Assembly (NCBI RefSeq): GCF_036320965.1
Contig: NC_092279.1
Coordinates: 13,646,161-13,710,160, forward strand
DNA from: Panulirus ornatus
Taxonomy: Eukaryota > Arthropoda > Malacostraca > Decapoda > Palinuridae
Direction of reading: 5' to 3'
Length of the DNA: 64,000 nt
How positions within the stretch are numbered: the first letter of the stretch is position 1; every line of letters begins with the position of its first letter. Positions 11,690-23,440 of this stretch are shown here, piece after piece. The translations under genes were made by a program, and so were the position numbers. The notes under the pieces are model-generated. The model did no database searches, was not told the origin of the DNA, and saw only the letters and a program-made list of their open reading frames with translations.

Positions 11690-11960
11690 AAAGGCTGGGA
11701 CTGGTAGGGTATATGAAATTCCTTGTGAAGGTTGTGATAGGTTTTATGTTGGCAAGACAGGTAAATAGTTAGTAACATATATTAGCCAACATCAGTGTAG
11801 TCAGGAGCTGCCAACATAATAGTGCCTTATTCCAGCATAAAACCTCACTTGACCACCATATAGATTGGGAAAACACTTCCCCCAGTATGAATTCAAACTG
11901 TGTTCTGGGATGACATCTGGAATCTTGTGTATCACAGGTTCCTTTGAAAAAACTTATTTA
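11690..11960 (+). pseudogene. Penelope-like element GIY-YIG relic
   Basis: The + strand reads GRVYEIPCEGCDRFYVGKTG then a stop and LVTYISQHQC. This matches the GIY-YIG endonuclease module of Penelope-like elements (VYxIPCxxCxxxYxGxTG...H). Further on, an N-terminally frameshifted W/INWENT-like piece and a C-terminal FELCSG-like piece follow. The reading is broken by stops and frameshifts. No RT core is seen next to it. Confidence 0.6.
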
Positions 11961-12513
11961 ATCTTTGGGCATTTTAGATGTGCTACGTTAATGACATGAT
12001 CTGTGAAAATTTTTTACTGTAATGATCTCAGGTTGATGGAGTAAGTGAGGTAGGACCCTCCAACCCCTGGGTGACCTGAGATTACCTCTGTGACCCATTG
12101 TGTGTATATACACTGTTTCTCATATAGTTACTTGTCATTTGCTCTGAAGATGTAATATATGAAAGATCTCGTAAACTTCCTTTCTTTCTTCCTGTGGTTT
12201 CTGGTTTATGTGTTATACACAGACTGTTTTTATTACCATACATTTTTTATGATTACCTTAGAACCAACCCTTTTCTAAGAAAGAGTTGTAGTTTTACCCA
12301 GGATTTTTTTTATGGCTCTTGCAACACAAGGCTGCACTACTTCCAGTTGCAGGGAAATGTGGGCTCCTTTGGAGTGAGATTTTCTTTCATAAGAATGTGC
12401 TCCCAATGATACAGACTCACCAAAGGTGCCTTTACACTTGCATTATAAACTCGTGCAGATGGAGTCTGGTAACACCATCATCATGTAATAATGTCATATA
12501 TATATCATAGAAG
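11960..12513. other. intergenic, no gene seen
   Basis: AT-rich DNA between the Penelope relic and the next LINE. It contains ctctgaagatgtaatatatgaaag and similar phrases that look like the tail of the Penelope copy. No supported feature. Confidence 0.4.
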
Positions 12514-14880
12514 GTGATTAAAGAGAGGGAGCAGGAGGCTGTAAACCCTCCCGTCCTTGTATTTTTCATTTCTAAAAGTTGGAAGAAGGAAGCAAATGAG
12601 GAGTGCATATCCTCCTCAAAGGCTCATGCTGGAGTGTCTGAATGTGTGTATAACCTAGGTGAGAAGAAGGGAGAGACAGGAACCCGAGTCTGTAACTTAG
12701 GTGAGAAGAAGGGAGAGACAGGGGAACCTGAAAGTTCTGTCTCTAAGCCAAACAAAGCCAAAGGCAGGAGGGGATAAATGGTTTGGGAATGTTTTAGGGG
12801 ACTATTGTGAGGGTGAGAGCTAAGGAAAGGTTAGTACTGTTGCTGAGGGAGGAGTTTTGGGAATGTGTAGAAGAGTGTAAGGAAGTGAGCCCCAGATTGG
12901 TGTGGGTGAAAATGAAAGTGAATTACAAGAGTGGGTGACTGCTAAATTTTATTCACCTGGAGGTGAGAGCAGTAAAGAAGAGAAAATGTTTTGGGAGAAG
13001 TTTAGTGAGTGTGTCGGGAGTTTTATTGCAAGGGATCGAGTGTTAGATATAGGTGATTTGAAATTATGAGTGGGTGATGTGGTAGTTGTGGTTTAATAGG
13101 GGGCATGAGGTATGTGGTATTGTGAATAAAAATGATGAACAGCTTGTGCAGTTGTGATCTGAAAAAGGACTGGTGATCAAGAATACCTGATTCAAAAAGG
13201 GGGGCATACATAAGGAAATATGGGGAGGTAACAAATACAGAAAGGGGACATTATTGGACTGTGTACTTATTGGTAAGTATACAGAGACTCTTGGATGTGA
13301 TTATGTTTAGAGGGGCAGTTGATGAAAGTGTTTCATAAGCTGAAGTGTGGCTGGAGTGGTTAGGACTGCAGATGACTTTCTTAAGATTAGGGATAATTGT
13401 GCATTCAGTTGGCCAGTTACGATTTTCAGTGCAAACATGGTTGATGGCGAGGTGCCAGAGGATTGGTAGAATGCCTGTATCGTTTCACAGTGTTAGGTAA
13501 GAATAGAAGTGACTTCAAATTACAGAGGTACAAGTGTACTGAGTAGGTGGTAGAGTGTATTGGAGAGCGGTGATTGAGAGGGTGGTGGCATTCAGAGAAC
13601 ATCGGATTAGGGAGGTACAATATGGCTTTAGGAATGGTAGAGGATGTGTGGATCAAATTTTTGCTTTGAAGAATATGTGCGAGAAATACCCAGAGAAGCA
13701 AAAGAACTTGTATGTGGCTTTTATGGCTCCAGAGAAAGCATATGATAGAGGTGCTTTATGGAAGGTGCTGCGAATACATGGTGTGGTAGTTAAGCTGCTA
13801 GCAGTGAAGTTGTTATCAAGTAAGGCATGTGTGCAAGTAGGAATAGAGAAAGGTGAGGATGGGTCTGTGTTAGGGTGGTGTGATGGCCCCAAGGCTGTTT
13901 GATTTGTTTATAGATGGGGTAGTGAAGGAGGTGAACCCCAGGGTCTTGGAGAGGCAATCTTTTTGGGGTGTTGGGAGCAGGGATTGAGTCGGTTGTTGAA
14001 TGCAGATGACACCGCGCTGACGGCAGTATCGATTGAGAAATTGCAGAGACTGGTGTCTGAATTTGGGAGTGTGTGAAAGAATAAATTTCAGATTAAATGT
14101 GAATAAAACGGTTATTAGGATTAGTAGTGATGAGGAACAGGTTATCAGGAATGCAAGTTGAAGGAAATGGAGTGCTTTAGATACCTAAGTGGATATGGCA
14201 GTAATGGAAGTTGAAGTGAGCCATAGAGTTGGTTAGATGGCAAAGGTCATGGGTGCATTGAGGAATATGTGGAAAGACAGGATACTGTCTTTGAGGGGAA
14301 GTTGCATATATTTGTAGATACAGTAGTCCTGTCGGTACTGCATGGATGCAATACTTGGGTCTGGGGTAAAAATGTAAAGAGAAAGGGGGATGTGTTGGAA
14401 ATGAAATGTCTGAAGACAAATTGTGATGTGGGGAGGGTTGATCGAATAAGAAATAATGGGGTAAGAGGTAGGTGTGGTAGTAAGAAGAATACGTAGGAGA
14501 GAGCTGTGGAAATGGTTTGGACATATGGAGAGGATGAGCGAGAAAGGGATGACTTAAGAGGATATTCATATGAGGTGGAAGGAAAGAGGAAAAAATGGAG
14601 ACCAAGGAGGAAATGGAAGGAAAGGATGGAGTGAAAGATGCTTTGATGGCTCTGCCCCTGAACGTTCAAGAGGGTGCAAGGGCTTGAGTGAATTAGAGCA
14701 ATGCGGTATACAGGTGATGAAGTGCTAACAGAGGACGGAACCAAGGTATATGAAGAGGTCGGGTGAGACCATGGAAAGGTCTTTTGGGTCTGTTTTTGGT
14801 TTCATTGCTTTGTATGTGACAGGTGGTGTGGCTGTGAGCAAACGAAGCCATTTCTTTGACCCAAGCGCTATCTCGCTGAC
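12514..14880 (+). pseudogene. LINE relic with reverse transcriptase (plus)
   Basis: A long decayed non-LTR retrotransposon. At 12640-12730 two copies of a 42-45 bp unit (ggtgagaagaagggagagac) sit upstream. The RT starts near 12985. 13590-13790 reads FREHRIREVQYGFRNGRGCV, DQIFALKNMCEKYPEKQKN, LYVAFMAPEKAYDR and ALWKVLRIHGV, the conserved fingers and motif A region (F/D-x-EKAYDR). 13990-14100 carries NADDTALTAV (motif C) and LQRLVSEFGSV. 14240-14480 is the thumb and C-terminal part (MGALRNMWK, LHGCNTWVWG, MKCLKTNCDV). 14510-14600 reads FGHMERM-like sequence. Many frameshifts and in-frame stops show the copy is dead. About 2.3 kb long. Confidence 0.82.
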
Positions 14881-14911
14881 GTGGGAATGGCGAACATGCG
14901 TGGAAAAAAAA

Positions 14912-14913
<2 letters not shown>

Positions 14914-14978
<65 letters not shown>
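14914..14978. repeat. (TA)n microsatellite
   Basis: About 32 uninterrupted TA units, followed by a short TG run, at the 3' boundary of the LINE relic. Confidence 0.97.
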
Positions 14979-14979
<1 letters not shown>

Positions 14980-14986
<7 letters not shown>

Positions 14987-15430
14987 CAGAAGGTTAGGAA
15001 TTAAGGAAAAGCTATTTGCAAGTGGAGGGCTATTTGTCCAGTCTTTTTATTTTGGATACTTCGAGAGGGACAAAAAAGCTACCACAGAATGAACGTTACC
15101 AGTTTTGGGGAAACAAGGATAAAAACAAACATGTTGGTTCATTTTCTTATAAAGTCATTCGGTTTATTAATTGATATCAAATTAAGTCTTGCGTGTTTCT
15201 TATACGTATTATTTTTTTAAGCGAGCACTCAGGATGGGTTTACATTATCGAGACCCAACACTCTGAAGTCCATGAAAGTATCCCATTTATTCGTATGTGA
15301 TAATATTCAATTCAGTGTGTAATTTCATCCACGTTAAGCCAATTAGAATTTCATACATCACTGAACGTCTGAATTATCGTGTTGATTAATGTCAACAGTG
15401 TCGGAACTCTGTTGAGCGTGTTGTGGTGCC
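14980..15430. other. intergenic, no gene seen
   Basis: Unique-looking AT-rich sequence between the TA tract and the minisatellite. No coding signal. Confidence 0.4.
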
Positions 15431-15435
15431 CATCA

Positions 15436-15800
15436 GTCTTTTTTTTGTTGTTGTGCCCATCAGAACGTCTTTTTTATGTTGTGGTGCCCATCAGAACGTC
15501 TTTTTTATGTTGTGGTGCCCATCAGAACGTCTTTTTTATGTTGTGGTGCCCATCAGAACGTCTTTTTTTATGTTGTGGTGCCTATCAGAACGTCTTTCTT
15601 ATGTTGTGGTGCCCATCAGAACGTCTTTTATGTTGTGGTGCCCATCAGAACGTCTTTATGTTGTGGTGCCCATCAGAACGTCTTTGTTATGTTGTGGTGC
15701 CCATCAGAACGTCTTTGTTATGTTTTGGTGACCACCAGAACGTCTTTATGTTGTGGTGCCCACCAGAACAAATGTATTGTGGTGTTCACCAGAACGTGTG
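15436..15800. repeat. minisatellite, 30-33 bp unit
   Basis: About 11 head-to-tail copies of a unit tgttgtggtgcccatcagaa + cgtctttt(t)(t). Unit length varies by the number of T residues, and copies decay at the 3' end (gaccaccagaac, gttcaccagaac). All three forward frames stay open through much of it, so the apparent ORFs are repeat artefacts. Confidence 0.93.
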
Positions 15801-15995
15801 TTATTTCTCGTAAAAACACATCATTGTAAGCTTCGGTGTAAGACAGAAGCTTTTAAAAAAAGGTAACGGTCCCGATTATAGTCTGTAGCTATACCTCGTC
15901 TACCAGTAGGTCTACCGGAGGTGAGGAGGGAGCCTGGGCCACGGCCCTCACGGCCTCCTTCCATGTCTCGTTGACCCTCATGGCCACACCATCAT

Positions 15996-16123
15996 CTACT
16001 TGCCGAGGCCGGAGTGGGCGTAGGGCTGGTCGTCGTTATTGTAGCCAAACATGAGTCGTCGCATGTGGCTCGGGTTGGGCGGGTCCTGACCTCCGCGACT
16101 GCCTTGCTTCACCTGCAGTTTCG
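15996..16123 (-). CDS. candidate secreted peptide gene, last exon
   Basis: Minus strand. Acceptor aaatttcag precedes base 16123 and the exon ends at TAG (15996-15998). With the G left over from the previous exon, it reads AKLQVKQGSRGG, QDPPNPSHMRR, then LMFGYNNDDQPYAHSGLGK and stop. A C-terminal Gly-Lys before the stop, after an Arg-Arg pair 19 residues upstream, is what a prohormone with an amidated C-terminal peptide looks like. GC content and codon use are unlike the surrounding AT-rich DNA, which supports real coding. I do not recognise the family. Confidence 0.55.
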
Positions 16124-16286
16124 CTGAAATTTAGAAAACGATATTACTCTCGTATAACAAACATGTCTACTGTTACATACAAGTCGAAGCCAGTTCATTA
16201 GGTCAGGTCATTTTTGGTAACCTCTGGTGACCAATATAACACCAGTTAGCAGAGAAGCGTGATGTGTGTTATCGAGGCTGGAACGT

Positions 16287-16512
16287 TTCTTTATGGTACA
16301 GCCACTGGGACACCACTAACGCAGGTGTGGTGCGTTACATTGTGGTACAGTCACTGGGATACCACTAACTTAGGCTGGGTGCGTTACACTGTGGTACAGC
16401 CACTGGGACACCACTAACGCAGGCATGGTGTGTTAAATTGTTGTACAGCCACTGGGACACCACTAACGCAGGCATGGTGCGTTAAATTGTGGTACAGCCA
16501 CTGGGACACCAC
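16287..16512. repeat. minisatellite, about 49-bp unit
   Basis: About five copies of a unit beginning ggtacagccactgggacacc and continuing actaacgcaggcatggtgcg ttaaattgt, with point differences between copies. It lies in the intron between the last two blocks of the minus-strand peptide gene candidate. Confidence 0.92.
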
Positions 16513-16789
16513 TATCGCAGGTCTGGTGCCTACCAAGACTGAATAAAGCTACCCAACTTTCCCTAGTGCTCCGCCAGGATAGCCAGTTAGACCCAACTAC
16601 AGTGGGAGGTGGGTCAGGCTGGCCTACAAACACCCGTCAACCTACACGGTGCATGACCAGGAGAACCAACTGGGCGACAGTGGTCCACTCGCCCTTATGA
16701 TTGGCCACGAGTGCAATTGGACCGATCAACAACGGTGAATACTCATACCAGGGGGAACGAAGCGGAGCGAGTCAGGCTGGTCTACTCAC

Positions 16790-16928
16790 CCCCATGCTTA
16801 GCCAGGAGAGCCAGGAAGTCTGCGGCGTCCAGGGGTCCTCCCTGCTCCTGACTGAGTGCCGCCACCTCTTCCACACTGTCCAGGTTAGTGCGCAACTCGT
16901 TGAAAAACTTGCGCATGTTGGAGAGCAC
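16790..16928 (-). CDS. candidate secreted peptide gene, internal exon
   Basis: Minus strand. Acceptor ctcctcttgcag precedes base 16928 and donor G|GTGAGT follows base 16790. In phase 0 it reads GCSNMRKFFNELRTNLDSV then EEVAALSQEQGGPLDAADF and LALLAKHG, with one base left that completes GCG with the last exon. The frame is open, GC-rich and bounded by good splice signals. The block at 19352-19612 ends in phase 1 and does not fit this phase-0 start, so either a small exon is missing between them or they belong to different transcripts. Confidence 0.55.
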
Positions 16929-17052
16929 CCCTGCAAGAGGAGTACATAATTATATCGCGTGGTAAAGGCCTTATCTCTGTCCACTGAGGACATTCCTATA
17001 CATTCATTTATTCATTGTCATATAATACAATGACTGGAATATATACGTAAAA

Positions 17053-17074
17053 CACACACACACACACACACACA
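17053..17074. repeat. (CA)n microsatellite
   Basis: About 11 CA units. Confidence 0.95.
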
Positions 17075-17599
17075 TAATGAAGGAACAATCAGGATAGTAC
17101 ATGAGAAAGTTTGATAGGCACTTGTAAGAGACAGAGCAACGCGAGTGTTAAATTCTTTGCCCATAACAAGAAAATGTAACACATAGAAAACGGAGGTAAA
17201 GCCTAAACCACACACTCAGCCACTTCATAAATTACCATTGTTGCCTGACAAAGAACAGCACAATGGATATACTGAAAGGCGAATGCGCTTGTTCAAGGTC
17301 GAAGCTTGACTGAAGAATCGAAGTCTCTCCTTTTAGAGTGCAGACCAAACCGAGGTATTCGCAAAAGATTTTTCATTGTAATCAGGAGGGCAATGTGGTC
17401 AGGATGCAAACGGTACAGTATGTGGGTCTTACGTAGATGGCGATGTGGTGACGAGTGCACACAGATGGCAAGTTTGTGAATGTAGACAGTAATTCGGGAC
17501 GAAAGGGCGTGTGCAGATGGTCGGGTATTTGGACGTGGTTGAGTGTGTCTCGGGGTATTGGATTGTTTGAAAGCGGCAGTGTATGGGAGTTGTGGTGTT

Positions 17600-17770
17600 T
17601 GGAAGTGGTAGGGGGTAAAGTTTCTAAGGATGGTAGTGTTTGGAGGTGATAGGGTGTGTGGGGATGGTAAAGTATGTTGGAATGGTGGGGTGTATAGGGA
17701 TGGTAGAGTGTTTTGGGATAGTTGAATGTGTGGGATGGTAGAGTGTGTTGGAATGGTGGAGGGTAGTATT
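17600..17770. repeat. degenerate 19-20 bp repeat
   Basis: Irregular copies of ggtagagtgtgttggaatgg with variants (gatggtaaagtatgttgg, gatggtagagtgttttgg). Strand-asymmetric G/T-rich sequence, not coding. Confidence 0.7.
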
Positions 17771-18059
17771 ACCTCTTCGATTTAGGAATGTTGAGGTGAT
17801 GCTCGGAACCACATCACACCCTCCGTGTCAGTAGGCTGTGGACGTCAGTCACCCAGGGAAGTACTATCCTCTTGACTCTAGAGCAGTGAAGTAATGCCCG
17901 GAACCATCTAACACTCGCTGTTTAGACTTTTCGTCTTATTTTCTGTCTCAATAGAACTAATCTACTAAGCTAGTCTCAACACCATCCTCCTACGTGCACA
18001 AAACACAGTTCGTCCTGGTTTTCGCTTCGTATATTCACGTTCTTTTCCCTTTTTCTCTT

Positions 18060-18990
18060 CTCGTTATAAATCTTTGAATATCAATACAGAAGAGTCCAAC
18101 ACTCTTATGGCCCTCTGTTTCCGAAATGGGGTGCGAAGAATCACTAGAGTCCCGCCTGTCTCTGCTGCCAACGTGAGAGAGGGTTCAGGCAGAAGCATTA
18201 CAGGTGTCTCCCACAACCTTTGCCTCTCCAATAGACCTAACTCTTTTAGCAATCATTTCACTAACGCTCGTAGTCTTTCTAGTCTCTTCTGTTAATCGCC
18301 ATATGGTTAGCACTTTTAAAGTCTTTTAGCCTTGTTCTGGAGATTAAACTTGAAGCCCATATGTTTTCCATATGGGTAGATCGTGTATATCTGGATTTAC
18401 GGAAAGCATTTGACAATGTGCCTCATGTAAGTTTGGAGAACACACTGAATCTATGGGCAGGAGTAAGGGGAAAACTCTCTCGATGAATAGAAAATCACCT
18501 CCGTAAAAGAGAACGAAGGACACCTGTCAGAGGAGCCTTCCCGAAATGAGCCGAGGTCACCAGTGGCGTGCCGCAGGGCCCGGTCCTGGAACCACTGCTC
18601 TTTTTGATATATGTAAAGGACTTGCCAGAGGGACTTGACTTCATACTTAAAGAAACAGAGAGAGTCTAGAGGAGGTCAACAAAGATGGTACCAGAATTAA
18701 GAGAGTTGAATTTCAGTGAGAGGTTAGATACCATAAATTTGTCCACTATGGAAGAGAGAAGAGTAAGGATTAACTTGATTTTTAAACCAATGTGATGATG
18801 AGATAGTAAACAGGTCTTTGAAAGTTGCAAAGATACAACACCCAGAGGTCATAACAAGAAAGTTATTAAATCAAGAAGAGATATCATAAGAGCAGTGGAT
18901 GAGTGGAATAAAGTGAAAGCTGAAAATGTACAAATGTTTAAGATGAATGACAGAAAAAGTTCAAGAGCTTGGGCCCAGAGTGTAGATTTC
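18060..18990 (+). pseudogene. CR1/Jockey-like LINE relic
   Basis: 18240-18290 reads NHFTNARSLSSLFC, similar to the start of the endonuclease ORF of CR1/Jockey elements (FTNARS). 18380-18420 reads VYLDLRKAFDNVPH (RT motif A). 18540-18650 reads TSGVPQGPVLEPLLFLIYVK then DLPEGLDF (motif B and after). 18840-18960 gives TPRGHNKKVIKSRRD then WNKVKAENVQMFK, the usual C-terminal tail (V..WN.L...V.....F). The core is truncated after motif B: the YxDD region and thumb are deleted. Stops and frameshifts interrupt the frame. This family is different from the LINE at 12514-14880. Confidence 0.8.
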
Positions 18991-19351
18991 CTTCAAGTAG
19001 GTAATCACACACACATAGTGTGTGCAACTGCGCATACTTTTTTTTGATGAGGTTGTTATACAGTGTAGGCGTGTGAACTGTAACCCTGACGTACTGGTTA
19101 GGGCTCTCATCTTTTATGTTGAGAGGGTGTGAACGTTTGTGTGGGAATGCGTATTGCTGTATTATACTATTGTGCACTTTGATATGCACGAGTATTTTAC
19201 CCCTTTGAGAAAATGTATCACACTGTGTTGAAGTTGGGGTGGGCGTGTGTGCCATCCACAGTGCCCCAGGTAGCTAGGACCACTATGTAGCTACTTTCAC
19301 TAACCTACTTTTCACTAACCTACACTAAAATACGGGACGTACGTAGACGAC

Positions 19352-19612
19352 CTCTTACCGAGGCCCATCGTTGGAATCTTTCCATCGGTGCGCTTGGCAA
19401 CCGGTAGGTCGCGTTGGGGTTGGAAGCGTAACTGGGGCCGTTGGCGCTCACTCAAGGCGTCACGGGACGATGGTTGAGCAGCAGAGGTACCGGTTCCGCC
19501 TCCATGTAGTGCCCACAACCAGTACAACGTCTGGAGATTATCGTCGTCGAAGGCGGCCAAGGGCGACTGCATAGTCAGGGTCCCGGCGCCTCTGTTGAGT
19601 TCGGTGTTGTCT
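19352..19612 (-). CDS. candidate secreted peptide gene, second block
   Basis: Minus strand. Acceptor ttttttcatacgccag precedes base about 19612 and a strong donor CTCG|GTAAGAG follows. The only open frame reads NTELNRGAGTLTMQSPLAAF, DDDNLQTLYWLWALHGGG, then SERQRPQLRFQPQRDLPVAK and RTDGKIPTMGLG. It is GC-rich, contains a Lys-Arg pair, and is flanked by good splice signals. The block begins with two bases that need a phase-1 donor upstream and ends in phase 1. Reading through the donor gives Gly-Lys-Arg directly after MGL, so an intron-retained transcript would carry an amidation/cleavage site. No family recognised. Confidence 0.5.
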
Positions 19613-19639
19613 GGCGTATGAAAAAAAAAAAAAATCAAT

Positions 19640-22600
19640 ATTTCCCTCATGCGGTAAGTCTTTTATGTGAATTTTCAAAGCATTTTACAGTCTAGCAATT
19701 CATTAATGAAAGTGGGATATGCTAAAAAGACATAGATTTTGAAAGCAGTTGAATTTGCAGAAAGGAATGATTATAAAAGATCTCTAGGAGGGAGAGCGAT
19801 GTGGTACAGTAGTGTATCAGCTGTTGTATTTGTGGCCATATCACATGACTGCTATGAAACACTTGTTATAAATCACTCAAAAAAGTTTGCATTCTCATCG
19901 CAAACCGTTAGGAATAAGAGTTCATATGTTCCATCAAAAATCCAGACTACTCAAAAATGAACTTGCATACACCATAGCAAAAAGGAATATCCGTGAGAGA
20001 AATTTGATACATTTTGGGAGTAATTGTAAACCTATAATCTCCTAGATAAAAAGAAATCATTTCTCACATTTAAACAAGAAAATCATAAGTTAATTAAGTA
20101 GCTTTTCCTTACACTGTATTTAACTTAGGGAAAGAATTAATGACCTTTAAATTGTTTTGGATATTTGCCCACGATGAACCCCATATTTTTCCTAATCGTT
20201 CACACCTTTTTTGTCGAATCGTTTGAATTTCATTGACTAACAACAATGATTTTTAGATGCTACTCCACTCCAAAAGGTAGTCATTCTTCTGTACAGAAGC
20301 TACGGTCTCTGACACATTGAGATATTGCCCGTAACAATACCTTATCTCTAATCTCAACCATTACCACATGAAACGAGGGATCACTGAAGGATCCACCATT
20401 AAAGGGCAGTGACCTGGTGCAACATCTGCCATAAACAGACACATTCATAGATCAGTCAGATGAAGGACAGAGGTCCTATGCCCCATTCACTAAGAACAAT
20501 AATGGATGAAGCAATATCCATCACAGGGAGGCGTGAGGCACGCGGTTCGTTGAGCACTTATTACTAATAATGCGAGGGGTTGTTGGTGGATGATGCAAGA
20601 CCCATCACGTATATAACAGGCTATGGGCTCATACAGAAATGACCAAGATAAAGATGGAACCACACACGTAATAAAGTATTTACTATGATGAATTAGAAGG
20701 CAGGGACTAGTGCAACATGTGGTGTTACTACAGTCAACAACAAAAAAAAGTATTGCCACACTTGTCGTGCTTTACTTTTTGAAACTCAGGACGAAGCGTT
20801 ATGACACATATATTCTCCTTGGTGTCGTCATTTTTGGTACGCCTGCTCTTCTTATTTCGCAGTGTTACTACCAAGATAGGAAAGTGTTGGGCACTACTAA
20901 ATTGGTGAAGGAACTTCCATGAATGGAACTATCAGATACGTTCATATTCCTATCGCCTGCTATGTGTTATGTTGAAAACTTTCCGGTGTTTGTTAGCAAA
21001 ACATACGTGAACATTTCAGTAAAAAAGGTATGTATAGATATTTCATAGCTAGATATACGACAAAGAAAGAATACTCGGAAAATATGGCTGTCTTAAACTA
21101 CAGAAACAAAACAAAATAGTTTTATTTCAGCTAAGTACCGTATTTCATTCATTATCAGAATATAACACACGGTATCTACTGATTATTCACTCGTGCTTCA
21201 TGTATAGAGTCGGATCTTCTAGTGGAATACCTGACCAGGACGCTACGTTGAACATTTTAACGAGTAGTGAAAACATGATTGGAACCATTGTCTAGGTTAA
21301 GTTACCCATCCTACCAACCAGTGGCTGTGTGAACTGTCACCCATCTAAGCTGTGGACCATTTTCGACTCGTGCCACTACGGTCATCCTCCATCCTTATAT
21401 ATGAGGTAAGAGCGCTCCATATGCCTCATTTTCTTTCCTAGTTTAAACCATTTGATGTTTATATTAACGATGACAGTGAGGGTGGAGGGAAGGGGCCGCT
21501 AGGTTTCTTCAGTTTGTTTATGTTGTATATTGTATTAGGCTTATGGCTGAGGTTATACGCTTGGAGATCACTGCGGATATGATGGCGAACGCTTTTTGAC
21601 AAGGAGCGAATTAGCATATAAATCGCCACTTGTGTTGCTCGCAGTGATATTCGAGGGCCATTCTCAGAAGAAATATGATTTTTATTCTTTTTATTTGAAG
21701 ATTATTCATTCATTTAAAATTTTTCTCGAAGGAATTTTGTTTTTCGTCCGTCTTGACGTAGTTATTGGTGTGCTGTTGCTGCAGCCAGCGCCACTACCAG
21801 CGCCTCTAACTACCCACTGATGCCACTACCATACGCGTCCTCGCTGCCGCTGTACCACACTTCCACCACCATCACCGCCATCACCCATACGAACGCCCTT
21901 ACCACCGCTATTGCTGGCACCACTAGCGCCACCACTGCCACTACAACTACTACAACTATCATGACTTCCCAGAGTCATCACTACGACGACTGTAGACGCT
22001 GCCACAAACGCTGCGAACGACTCGACGCGCCGTTACAGGGCAGCTCACGAAAGCCAGCCTTACCAAATACCATTATAAACGCCTCGATTTGAGGTCGCCA
22101 TGTTACAGACACATTCGCTGTCTCCTTTATCAAGGCGAGTAATGTTGTTATCCCTCGTGTCGCACGTGTCCTTTACTGATGTCCTTTGCGCCCAAACCTC
22201 CCGCCCCTCCACGCTCCTAACCCTTGATCAATTTGCATAACTGCCGTCACCTCAGGTAACCCCCATGTCTGTCATTTCTAGCTGGCTTGAAAAAGATCGG
22301 GGGGGGGGGGGGAACCTCTCCTCCTGAGAGAGGTATGAGGGACGGCTTCGTACTCTCCTGAGAGATACGGACGATGACTTCGTCCTCCCCTGAGAGAGGT
22401 AGGGGAGCACTGCTTCGTCTGCCTTCCCCCTCACCCGCTAGTCACAGATTCCTCCTAATCTCCACCTTCCTCGTATCTCATCCCTCCCAATCCTTCACCC
22501 TCATATTCTCTCCTCTCTGCTCCCATCATCCCTCTTGCGTATATCTCCCCGGACACTTATCCATTTATTCTCGACCATTTTGTCAATTTAGTATTGATTT

Positions 22601-23440
22601 TAAGTCTATGAATTAACTGCCGTCGACCCGTTTCAAATATTTTCACGCACTTTGACAAATTATAATCTTCAGATTGATTTTATATACGAGCGCAAATTTA
22701 TCAATTTCTTCTGGGAATAACCAGCGCGTGGAACTTGCCTCGCTCAAGGAACAGATGGCGGCAGGTTCAACCTTACAGTTGTGGAGCCAGAGGAACAGAA
22801 ATAAAGTTTCGTGAAACAGTTATAAAGTAGTGGGGTAGAACATTACTGAACGTTGGGTGTGATCAAGCAAAGAATGAAGTCTGCCCTCTCGGTTCCTCCC
22901 TGGATGAATGTTACAAATAAATGCTTTATCAGGTGGAATCAACAATACCAGAGAATAAAGTTTTCAGTCACGATTACTTCCGGCAGCTTGGTCGATGGGA
23001 TTGAATGCTAAATGTTAGCATTATGTAAGATTACTGTCGACGCAGGTATCTCTCTATATATCAAATTGATAAAGACACTCAGTAATACTTATAGTAGTAC
23101 AGAGACCCATCTTGTTATCTATATGATTTATATAGAATTCAATACCCTTTGGTTGTCCATTTCATAACATATTGGTCTCTCTATAGTTTATATAACACTT
23201 TTTTTTTAGTTTATAAAAATTCTAATACCCCCCGGCTTTCTGTATAAGTTTATATAGAATTTAATACACCCTCCGGGTCTCTCTACATAAGATTTGATTA
23301 CATGGCTCCGTGTTCCGAGAATCATCGTTGTAATTTTGTTAACAGGAACGTAAAATAAATGATAATTAACATGCTTCCAGCTAGGGATGTTATAGTCATT
23401 AAGTGCAAGACAGGCGGAGCACTGAACATCTCTATAACAC
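19640..23440. other. intergenic or intronic, no gene seen
   Basis: Mostly AT-rich DNA, with a C/A-rich low-complexity stretch at 21780-22090 (Thr/Ala/His-rich artefact frame) and repeats near 22300. If the minus-strand peptide gene is real, this is its long first intron. No coding exon is supported. Confidence 0.4.
22299..22420. repeat. poly-G run and three degenerate repeats
   Basis: A run of about 14 G is followed by three diverged copies of ctcctgagagaggta...gacttcgt units of about 52-56 bp. Confidence 0.75.

Noticed and set aside
15379..15829. Three overlapping ORFs (LCCGAHQNVF-like)
   Set aside because: All frames of one minisatellite; no gene.
21820..22092. Thr/Ala-rich 90-residue ORF
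   Set aside because: Low-complexity C/A-rich sequence; no splice or homology support.
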